This document shows, piece after piece, positions 14,497 through 21,031 of a stretch of DNA of 44,782 nt. Position numbers and translations under genes: made by a program. Numbering within the stretch: position 1 is the first letter of the stretch; every line of letters starts with the position of its first letter. This DNA comes from Bryobacterales bacterium (GTDB lineage: Bacteria; Acidobacteriota; Terriglobia; Bryobacterales; Bryobacteraceae). The notes under the pieces were generated by a model. That model saw nothing but the letters and a program-made list of their open reading frames with translations, was not told the origin of the DNA and did no database searches. The DNA is taken from positions 1-44,782 of the forward strand of contig CANIHR010000007.1 in assembly GCA_947467185.1 (NCBI GenBank). The letters run 5' to 3'.

Positions 14497-15260
14497 GCCG
14501 CAGCCACAAACGCCGAGATGTCACGAAGGGTGTCCGCTTCACTGGTAAGGTAGCCCGCCGGACCGCCAAATGTCGCACTATGCAGCGTCCGCAAATCATA
14601 GTGAATTGCCGGACCAGCCTTCGCCCCGACCATTTTCCCTGGGAAAAACCGCTCAATCAGCTCGCCGGTCCGAAGCGGAGCACCGACAAAGTTCACCAGC
14701 CGCAGGCCCGCCTGCTGCGCCGTTTCCAGATCGCGCCACAAACGCCCCACGTTGTAGTACTGAAATCTGCAGTCCGGGTTGATCGCATCCAGACAGTTGT
14801 CGTGGAGCAGATCAAAGATGACGTTCTTCTTCAGACCCGGCCCGAAAACGCCTGAAATACGCACAATCAGGACATCTTCAAACAGCCGGGAAACAGCCTC
14901 TTCGAAGTAAAGGCGATTCGTGCCATAGGCGTGATTCGGGAGCGAATGGCAATCAAAAGTCTCGTCCGCGCCCTGATTCCGGGGGTAAACGTCTACGGTG
15001 GAAAGTACAATGAAGCGCTTCGCGCGTACCGCTTTCAGATTCTCCACAAGCGACTCAATCCGAGCCCGGTCTTCCGCCGGATTCTGGTTTGCCCACCACT
15101 TCACAGCCGTTATGCCACCGCAAACCAGCAGGTCGAATTCCTGGCCCCGAATCTCACCGATGTTCTTCGAGTGAAAGCAGGCATCAAAAGGGGCCTGGCG
15201 TACAAGGTTCCCCCCAAGAAAGCCTGTGTGGCCAATCAAACCGTTCCGCGTTTGAGTCAT
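14493..15260 (-). CDS. NAD-dependent epimerase/dehydratase-like protein (extended SDR)
   Basis: A 255-residue Rossmann protein. The nucleotide loop GHTGFLGG is at residues 10-17, and the serine strand LSTVDVYPR is present. The catalytic Tyr-x-x-x-Lys motif reads YGTNR, so lysine is replaced by arginine. It is also shorter than usual extended SDRs (about 310). It may keep a reduced or binding-only activity. The ATG at 15260 was chosen because GGAGG lies eight bases before it (15269-15273) and the Rossmann fold starts right there; a long in-frame extension to 15755 would lie antisense inside miaB. First gene of the five-gene glycan operon, divergent from miaB. Confidence 0.8.
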   Translation of the reverse strand: MTQTRNGLIGHTGFLGGNLVRQAPFDACFHSKNIGEIRGQEFDLLVCGGITAVKWWANQNPAEDRARIESLVENLKAVRAKRFIVLSTVDVYPRNQGADETFDCHSLPNHAYGTNRLYFEEAVSRLFEDVLIVRISGVFGPGLKKNVIFDLLHDNCLDAINPDCRFQYYNVGRLWRDLETAQQAGLRLVNFVGAPLRTGELIERFFPGKMVGAKAGPAIHYDLRTLHSATFGGPAGYLTSEADTLRDISAFVAAA

Positions 15261-15326
15261 CCCGTTCGCCTCCCCATCATAAGCGACCCGCCGGGCCCCT
15301 TTTTCTCGGTACAATAAAGGATTCCC

Positions 15327-16637
15327 GTGGAAAAAACCTTCTACATCGAGACCTTCGGGTGCCAGATGAACGCTCACGACTCCGAAAAAGTGGTCGGCAC
15401 GCTCCTGAACACCGGTTATACGCAGGTTGAGACGCCGGAAGCGGCGAATTACATCTTCTATAACACCTGCAGCATCCGCGACAAGGCGGAGCAAAAGGTG
15501 TTCAACCGCCTGCAGCACCTGAAAAATTCGGGTAAGAACAAGGTGCTCGCGGTCCTCGGCTGCGTCGCGCAGCAGGAAGGCGAGAAGATTTTCGACCGCG
15601 CCCCGCACGTGAATATGGTGGTCGGTTCGGCTAGCTACACAAAGCTGCCGCAGTTGCTGGTCCAGATTGAGCAGGGCGACAAGCGCGTTACCGGCCTCAG
15701 CCTCGACACCACCGAAACCTTCGACACGCCCTTCACCCGCCGCGACAACCCGCACCGCGCCTACATCACCATCATTGAAGGCTGCGACAAGAACTGCTCC
15801 TACTGTGTGGTGCCTTTCACCCGCGGTCCGGAGCGCAGCCGCACCAGCGAGAGTGTCCTCGAAGAAGCCCGCCGCGTGGCTGGTCTCGGCTACACCGAGA
15901 TCCAGTTACTGGGGCAGAACGTGAACAGTTACCGTGATCCTTCCGCCGCCGGCTGGGATTTCTCTGCCCTGCTCGACGCCGTCGGCAAGGTTCCGGGCAT
16001 CCGCCGCGTGCGTTTCATGACGTCGCACCCCCGGGATTTCGTGAAGTCAATCATCGACGTGATCGATGAAAACGAGAACCTCTGCAACCACGTTCATCTG
16101 CCGGTGCAGTCTGGTTCTACCAGCGTTCTGGCCGGGATGCAGCGCTCGTACTCGCGTGACGAATACATGCGCCGCATCGAATGGATGAAGAACGCGAAGC
16201 GTGACATCTCCATCACCACCGACATCATCGTTGGCTTCCCCGGTGAAACCGAACGCGATTTCGAAGATACGCTCGACCTGCTGGAGGAAGTGCAGTACGA
16301 GTCGCTGTTCGCGTTCAAGTACTCGCAGCGCCCGAACACCGGCGCGCTGAAGCTGGGCGATCACATTCCGGAAGAGGAAAAGACACGCCGCATCATGATT
16401 CTGCAGGAGCGGCAGCGGGCAATTCAGCTTCGCCGCAATGCCGATCGAGTCGGCCGCGTGGAGCAGGTTCACGTGGAAGGCCGCCATGCGTCGCTCAATC
16501 AGTGGATTGGCCGCACGTCGCAGAACCAGACGCTGAACTTCTCCGGGCGTGACACCGACACGCTGCTGGGCGATTATGTACCGGTGCGCGTCACCCGCGC
16601 AGGCCCGAATTCCCTGGTTGGCGATGCGGTGGTTTAA
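15327..16637 (+). CDS. miaB: tRNA-2-methylthio-N6-dimethylallyladenosine synthase
   Basis: A 436-residue radical-SAM methylthiotransferase. The N-terminal UPF0004 domain starts YIETFGCQMN with Cys12 and two further cluster cysteines (in NTCSIRD and LGCVAQ). The radical-SAM Cys-x3-Cys-x2-Cys motif is C153, C157 and C160 in EGCDKNCSYC. The C-terminal TRAM domain covers about the last 65 residues. It adds a methylthio group to i6A37 of tRNAs reading UNN codons, using SAM and two 4Fe-4S clusters. The GTG start at 15327 has AAAGGA five bases before it. Length and motifs match MiaB well; a related MtaB or RimO role is unlikely. Confidence 0.96.
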   Translation: MEKTFYIETFGCQMNAHDSEKVVGTLLNTGYTQVETPEAANYIFYNTCSIRDKAEQKVFNRLQHLKNSGKNKVLAVLGCVAQQEGEKIFDRAPHVNMVVGSASYTKLPQLLVQIEQGDKRVTGLSLDTTETFDTPFTRRDNPHRAYITIIEGCDKNCSYCVVPFTRGPERSRTSESVLEEARRVAGLGYTEIQLLGQNVNSYRDPSAAGWDFSALLDAVGKVPGIRRVRFMTSHPRDFVKSIIDVIDENENLCNHVHLPVQSGSTSVLAGMQRSYSRDEYMRRIEWMKNAKRDISITTDIIVGFPGETERDFEDTLDLLEEVQYESLFAFKYSQRPNTGALKLGDHIPEEEKTRRIMILQERQRAIQLRRNADRVGRVEQVHVEGRHASLNQWIGRTSQNQTLNFSGRDTDTLLGDYVPVRVTRAGPNSLVGDAVV

Positions 16638-16660
16638 GCACCGCCAAATCGCGCCTGTGC

Positions 16661-16666
16661 TGTAAT
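16661..16666 (+). promoter_or_regulatory. -10-like hexamer TGTAAT six bases before a start codon
   Basis: TGTAAT matches the -10 consensus at five positions. With the usual -7 to +1 spacing, transcription would begin on the A of the ATG at 16673. No ribosome binding site is present, so a leaderless message is likely. Confidence 0.4.
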
Positions 16667-16672
16667 AAAACT

Positions 16673-17158
16673 ATGGAAATCGAGATGAAGATCCGCGGGT
16701 TGATGATGGATCCCGTCACAAGCATGCCGATCGTCATCCTCAAAGATGGCGGCGCAAACGTGTTGCCTATCTGGGTTGGCGTTTACGAGGCAAATGCGAT
16801 TGCGCTGGAGATTGAAAAGGTCTCGACTCCGCGTCCGATGACGCATGACCTGATCCGCAATTTGCTGATCGGTTTCGGTGCAGGCATCCGCAAAGTGGTC
16901 GTCAACGAACTGAAGGACGACACGTTTTTCGCGGTCATCTGGGTGGAACGCGATGGCCAGCTGATGTCGGTCGATTCGCGTCCCAGCGACGCGCTGGCTC
17001 TGGCGCTGCGCCTCGATTGCCCCATCTACGTGGACGATTCCGTGCTGAAGTCGGCGAAGACCACCTCCGCCATGTCCGACAAGCTGAACACCAACGCCGA
17101 ACTCCGCCGCTACCTGGAAAATCTGGGCGACGAAGATCTCGGCCGTTACAAGATGTAA
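16673..17158 (+). CDS. Bifunctional nuclease family protein (BFN, DUF151)
   Basis: A 161-residue protein that matches the bifunctional nuclease/DUF151 family along its full length: VILKDGGANVLPIWVGVYEA, DLIRNLLIGFG, and VDSRPSDALALALRLDCPIYV. The family was named after a plant DNase/RNase; in bacteria the role is unproven but the gene is widely conserved. Residues 115-161 add a short helical tail typical of bacterial members. It lies 35 bases after miaB and 18 bases before the peptidase gene, but both it and the peptidase carry their own -10-like sequence next to the ATG. Confidence 0.9.
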   Translation: MEIEMKIRGLMMDPVTSMPIVILKDGGANVLPIWVGVYEANAIALEIEKVSTPRPMTHDLIRNLLIGFGAGIRKVVVNELKDDTFFAVIWVERDGQLMSVDSRPSDALALALRLDCPIYVDDSVLKSAKTTSAMSDKLNTNAELRRYLENLGDEDLGRYKM

Positions 17159-17164
17159 AGCCTC

Positions 17165-17170
17165 TAAAAT
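17165..17170 (+). promoter_or_regulatory. -10-like hexamer TAAAAT six bases before the S9 peptidase start
   Basis: TAAAAT (five of six consensus matches) ends six bases before the ATG at 17177, placing the expected transcription start exactly on the A of the start codon. There is no ribosome binding site between them. Likely leaderless. Confidence 0.42.
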
Positions 17171-17176
17171 CATCGA

Positions 17177-19228
17177 ATGAGATTTGCGCTGGCCCTGCTG
17201 GCCGTGGTTCCGCTGTTCGGTGCCGCGCCGTATACCCTGCAACAGGTTCTGAGTTCTCCTTTCGTGGAAGATCTGGTCGCGTCGCCAAAGGCGGACGCCA
17301 TCGCGTGGGTTTCGAACACCAAAGGTGTCCGCAGCGTCATGGTGGCTCGCGCGCCCGGGTTCGACGCCACCGCGATCACCCAATTCAGCGAGGATGACGG
17401 CCAGGAACTGACCGAACTCACCTGGGTTCCGAACGGGTCCGCCGTCGTGTTTACGCGGGGCGGCGAAGGCAACGGGAAGGGCGAGATCCCGAACCCGCTC
17501 AGCAACACAACGGGCGTTCGTCAGGAAATCTGGGTCGCGCCGCTCGGCGGTACACCACGCAAACTCGGCAATGGTAATTCCCCGGCGGTCTCTCCGGACA
17601 GCAGCACCGTGGTTTGGGTCTCGGGCGGCCAGGTCTGGTCGTCGCCCCTCGCGGCCGATGGCAAAGCAGCCCAACTGATTCACGCGCGCGGCACCGCCGG
17701 GCAACTCACTTTCTCCCCCAACGGCAGCCAACTCGCCTTCCGCAGCAGTCGAGGCGACCATGCCTTCATCGCTGTCTACACCTTGCGTGACAAGTCCCTG
17801 AACTTCCTCGACGCCAGTGTGGATCGCGACGATTCCCCCGTCTGGGCACCCTCGGGCGACCGCCTCGCGTTCCTCCGCATCGCCGCTTCCCGAACCGCCG
17901 GAGCCTGGGGGCCGAAGCGCACCGCCGAACCGTGGTCCATCCGCCTCGCTGATGTGAGAACCGGCAAAGCCAAAGAAATCTTCCGGGCCGACCGCGGCAT
18001 GGGCAGCGTTTTCCACGCGATGGTTGCGGAAAACCAACTCCTTTGGGGGGCTGGCGACCAGATTATCTTCCCCTGGGAACGTGAAGGCTGGCAGCACCTC
18101 TACGCCGTACCCGCAGCGGGCGGCAAGCCAGTGGCCCTCTCGTCCGGAAAATTCGAAGTCGAGCATGTCGCGCTCACACCCGACGGCAAAGCCGCGACCT
18201 TCTCCTCAAACAGCGGCGATATCGACCGCCGCCACCTGTGGCGTGTTCCGGTAACCGGTGGCACGCCACAGGCGATCACATCAGGCCAGGGTATCGAATG
18301 GGCACCCGCGCCGCTCGCCGGTGGCCAGATCGCCACGCTGCGGGCCGATGCCCGGAGCCACGCGCGTGCCGCGCTGGTCGATACCAACGGCAAGTTCCGC
18401 GACCTCACACCGATGCCGGCCGACTTCCCCGCTGCCTCCATGGTGGAACCGCAACCCGTGGTCTTTCCCGCAGCCGACGGCATGGAACTCCACGGTCAGC
18501 TATTCCTGCCGCCTAATGCCGCCACCGGACGCCACCCCGCCGTCATCTTCTTCCACGGAGGCTCCCGCCGCCAGATGCTGCTCGGCTGGCACTACATGTT
18601 CTACTACCACCAGGCGTACGGCTTTAACCAATACCTGGCCAGCAAGGGCTACGCGGTTCTCTCCGTGAATTACCGCAGCGGCATCGGGTATGGCGAGCAG
18701 TTCCGCGAAGCTCTGAACTACGGAGCCACTGGCGGCAGCGAGTATAACGACGTCATCGGAGCCGGTCTCTACATGCGCAACCGCGCGGATGTCGATACGT
18801 CCCGCATCGGCCTCTGGGGTGGTTCCTATGGCGGCTACCTGACCGCGCTCGGTCTGGCCCGCGCTTCCGACATGTTCGCGGTCGGCGTGGATCTCCACGG
18901 AGTCCACGAATGGAATCTCGACATATCCAACCTCGCGGAACCCTGGAAACCCGAAGATCGCCAGGAGATCGCCCGCATCGCCCACGAGTCGTCTCCTATG
19001 GCGTCGATCCAGACCTGGAAATCCCCCGTGCTGCTGATCCACGGAGACGACGACCGCAATGTGCCGTTTTCCCAGACCGTGCAGCTCGCCGAAGCGCTCC
19101 GCAAACAGGGAGTCTACTTCGAACAACTCATCTTCCCCGACGAAATCCACGATCTGCTGGTTCACCGAGACTGGCTGAAGGCCTACACGGCAGCGGATGA
19201 CTTCCTGGGGCGTTACCTGAAGCCGTAG
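17177..19228 (+). CDS. Exported S9-family prolyl oligopeptidase-like peptidase
   Basis: A 683-residue secreted serine peptidase. A signal peptide (about 1-16) is followed by a beta-propeller of TolB/PD40-like repeats (about 30-400; for example SPNGSQLAF and TPDGKAATFSSNSG) and an alpha/beta-hydrolase domain (about 420-683). The catalytic triad is readable: Ser550 in GGSYGG, Asp626 in HGDDDRNVP, His658 in PDEIHDLL. The arrangement is that of the S9B/S9C groups (dipeptidyl peptidase IV or acylaminoacyl peptidase types), which trim short peptides in the periplasm. It converges on the TonB-domain gene with three bases between the stops. Confidence 0.94.
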   Translation: MRFALALLAVVPLFGAAPYTLQQVLSSPFVEDLVASPKADAIAWVSNTKGVRSVMVARAPGFDATAITQFSEDDGQELTELTWVPNGSAVVFTRGGEGNGKGEIPNPLSNTTGVRQEIWVAPLGGTPRKLGNGNSPAVSPDSSTVVWVSGGQVWSSPLAADGKAAQLIHARGTAGQLTFSPNGSQLAFRSSRGDHAFIAVYTLRDKSLNFLDASVDRDDSPVWAPSGDRLAFLRIAASRTAGAWGPKRTAEPWSIRLADVRTGKAKEIFRADRGMGSVFHAMVAENQLLWGAGDQIIFPWEREGWQHLYAVPAAGGKPVALSSGKFEVEHVALTPDGKAATFSSNSGDIDRRHLWRVPVTGGTPQAITSGQGIEWAPAPLAGGQIATLRADARSHARAALVDTNGKFRDLTPMPADFPAASMVEPQPVVFPAADGMELHGQLFLPPNAATGRHPAVIFFHGGSRRQMLLGWHYMFYYHQAYGFNQYLASKGYAVLSVNYRSGIGYGEQFREALNYGATGGSEYNDVIGAGLYMRNRADVDTSRIGLWGGSYGGYLTALGLARASDMFAVGVDLHGVHEWNLDISNLAEPWKPEDRQEIARIAHESSPMASIQTWKSPVLLIHGDDDRNVPFSQTVQLAEALRKQGVYFEQLIFPDEIHDLLVHRDWLKAYTAADDFLGRYLKP

Positions 19229-19231
19229 CGA

Positions 19232-19594
19232 TTACTTCGCGAGCGTAAAGTTGATCTGAATCGTGGTCAGCACTTCCACCGGCTCGCCGTTCAGCAGGGT
19301 CGGCTTATAGCGCCACTGCTTCACCGCGTCAATGGCGGCATCGGAAAACTCGCGCGGCACCGTCGGATCCTGCACGCTGATCGACATCGGCGTTCCCTCG
19401 GTCGAGATGACCACATTCAACAGAACCGTCGCCTCCAGCCCCTGCGCCTTCATGGCAACCGGGTACGATGGCGCGACTTTCTGTACGAGGTTCGCCTGCT
19501 GCACATTGCCGCCGATGCGGATCTGCTTCGGCTGTGCGAAGACTGCCACTGCTGCCAGGGCCAGCGCGAGAACGATTTTGAGGGCCTGATTCAT
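19232..19594 (-). CDS. Exported TonB C-terminal-domain protein
   Basis: A 120-residue protein with a cleavable-looking signal peptide (about 1-20) followed by a single TonB C-terminal domain: KVAPSYPVAMKAQGLEATVLL and the signature QWRYKPTLLNGEPVEV. In TonB this domain contacts the TonB box of outer-membrane receptors. Here the membrane anchor and proline-rich spacer of a working TonB are missing, so it is more likely a periplasmic binding or scaffolding protein. The ATG at 19594 was chosen because the signal peptide starts there; longer in-frame starts upstream add sequence with no signal character. A TATTCT hexamer lies six bases before the ATG. Confidence 0.8.
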   Translation of the reverse strand: MNQALKIVLALALAAVAVFAQPKQIRIGGNVQQANLVQKVAPSYPVAMKAQGLEATVLLNVVISTEGTPMSISVQDPTVPREFSDAAIDAVKQWRYKPTLLNGEPVEVLTTIQINFTLAK

Positions 19595-19668
19595 GTTCTG
19601 AGAATACCCAATCGCACAGCCCCGCGCCAGCATATAGAATGTCCACTGAATCACAATGTTCGCCCCGT

Positions 19669-19680
19669 CTTGAATTCAAG
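19669..19680. promoter_or_regulatory. Perfect 12-bp palindrome CTTGAATTCAAG
   Basis: Every base of this 12-mer pairs with its partner. It overlaps the TTGAAT that would serve as -35 box of the DUF362 operon promoter, which is a classic position for a repressor site. A second, imperfect GAATTC occurs 24 bases further on. Confidence 0.5.
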
Positions 19681-19699
19681 CGGCAAGCCCTGTTAGAAT
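19670..19699 (+). promoter_or_regulatory. Likely sigma-70 promoter of the DUF362-transketolase-cupin operon
   Basis: A -35-like TTGAAT (19670-19675) and a -10-like TAGAAT (19694-19699, five of six matches) are separated by 18 bp. The predicted start is near 19706, giving a leader of about 55 bases that contains the second palindrome and an AGAGGAG ribosome site before the ATG at 19761. Confidence 0.45.
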
Positions 19700-19714
19700 T
19701 CGACTGCAATCGTC

Positions 19715-19731
19715 CTTGCGTATTACGCAAG
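19715..19731. promoter_or_regulatory. Perfect 17-bp inverted repeat in the 5' leader (8-bp arms, 1-base centre)
   Basis: CTTGCGTA and TACGCAAG face each other around a single T. It lies about 10 bases downstream of the predicted transcription start and 30 bases before the ATG. As DNA it is an ideal dimer operator; as RNA the one-base centre would force a shorter stem with a larger loop. It is not followed by a U-tract. Confidence 0.5.
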
Positions 19732-19760
19732 CTGCTTTACGTAGAGGAGTTTCGGAACAC

Positions 19761-21029
19761 ATGCCCAAAAAGACCACGATAGGGATTGCCCACTCGGACG
19801 CCGACCTCGGCAAACCCGGCCAGTACACCCGTGAACAGCTGGATGCCGTCAAGGCTATGATCCGCGACATCGCCGACCAGACTATGGGCGGCATGCAGAA
19901 CATCGTGAAGAAGGGCGACAAGGTCTTAATCAAGATCAATACCGTCATTCCGATCGATCCCAATGAGGGGTTCACGACCGACCCCCGCATGCTGGAAGCC
20001 CTCATCGAACTGGTTCAGGAGCAGGAACCATCACGCATCCAGGTTGGCGAGCGCTGCGCCATGGGTGGCGATACGAAGAATGCGATGGACGTCTGCGGCA
20101 TCACCGCCGTGGCCGAGCGCACCGGCGTGGAACTCTGTCCCTTCGACAACGAGCCGTTCGACATGTTCAAAATCGACCGGCCGATCAGCTTCAACGAATT
20201 CCCCGTCCCGCGCGCCGTGCTGGAAGCCGACTGCTACATCGGCCTGCCGAAGATGAAGGTCCATCTTCACACCACCTTCACGGGAGCCCTGAAGCTCCAG
20301 TTCGGCAACCTGCCCGATTACGACTGGATGGTCCGCTGCCACAAGGACGATATCTATCAGAAAATCGTCAACCTGACGCTGGCCGCAAAACCCACCTGGT
20401 TCATCATGGATTCGCTCTACGCCTGCCAGGGTAATGGCCCGTTCAGTGCGTATCGCGACGATCTCATTAAAGATTTCAACACCATCTGCGGTGGCCCCGA
20501 CCCGGTTGCGGTCGATACCATCTGCGAAGCGCTGATGGACTGGGAAGATCCAGGCACCAACGTGCCCTCGACGATCCTGGGTGCGGCTGACGGCCTTGGC
20601 ACCAACGACATGGAAGAGATCGAACTCACCGGTGCCCCGCTCGATAAAGTGAAGCGCCGTTTCCGCCGCCAGAACAACAAGCTCCAGGGTTCGTTTAAGA
20701 ACGTCAACGTCGTCATGGGTTCCACCTGCGAGGCCGGTTGCAAGGCCATCCTCCGCATCCAGCTCGATCAGGCAAAGGCTGCGGGCACGCTCGACAATCT
20801 GAAACGCCCCGTGCACATTTTCACTGGCCTGCAGTTTGAAGAGATCAAACCCGTTGACGGCGATGTGATCCTCTTCGGCGACTGCGCCAAACCCCTGCTG
20901 GAGCGTTTCCCCAACGCGCAGTACTGGGGCAGCACCGAAGAGCACCCCAACTGTACGCCTATCTGGGCGAATATCCCGGCGCGTTCCATCGCCACGTACC
21001 TGCAGAAGTTGACGGAGATATCGAGTTAA
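19761..21029 (+). CDS. DUF362-domain protein
   Basis: A 422-residue protein with DUF362 features along its length: VLIKINTVIPIDPNEGFTTD near the N-terminus, ADCYIGLPKMKVHLHTTFTG in the middle, and GPDPVAVDTICEALMDWEDPG. The family is widespread and of unknown biochemical role, sometimes linked to iron-sulfur clusters. No ferredoxin-like Cys-x2-Cys-x2-Cys motif is seen here, although there are scattered cysteines (for example CEAGC). The ATG at 19761 was chosen over an upstream start because AGAGGAG lies ten bases before it. It is two bases upstream of the transketolase gene, so the pair is clearly co-transcribed, which suggests a shared sugar-related pathway. Confidence 0.85.
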   Translation: MPKKTTIGIAHSDADLGKPGQYTREQLDAVKAMIRDIADQTMGGMQNIVKKGDKVLIKINTVIPIDPNEGFTTDPRMLEALIELVQEQEPSRIQVGERCAMGGDTKNAMDVCGITAVAERTGVELCPFDNEPFDMFKIDRPISFNEFPVPRAVLEADCYIGLPKMKVHLHTTFTGALKLQFGNLPDYDWMVRCHKDDIYQKIVNLTLAAKPTWFIMDSLYACQGNGPFSAYRDDLIKDFNTICGGPDPVAVDTICEALMDWEDPGTNVPSTILGAADGLGTNDMEEIELTGAPLDKVKRRFRRQNNKLQGSFKNVNVVMGSTCEAGCKAILRIQLDQAKAAGTLDNLKRPVHIFTGLQFEEIKPVDGDVILFGDCAKPLLERFPNAQYWGSTEEHPNCTPIWANIPARSIATYLQKLTEISS

Positions 21030-21031
21030 GG

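Noticed and set aside
15270-15281. TATGAT on the minus strand as -10 box of the glycan operon
   Set aside because: Transcription from it would start inside or after the GGAGG ribosome site, which is inconsistent with that site being used.
15282-15306. GC-rich stretch followed by TTTTT as a possible terminator
   Set aside because: The CCCG/CGGG arms leave a one-base loop, so no stable hairpin forms, and it lies in a divergent promoter region.
15261-15755. N-terminal extension of the epimerase gene
   Set aside because: It runs antisense through miaB; the Rossmann fold and a GGAGG site both support the start at 15260.
16634-18166. 510-codon minus-strand frame across the nuclease and S9 peptidase genes
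   Set aside because: It spans two well-supported plus-strand genes and has no signal peptide, motif or ribosome site.
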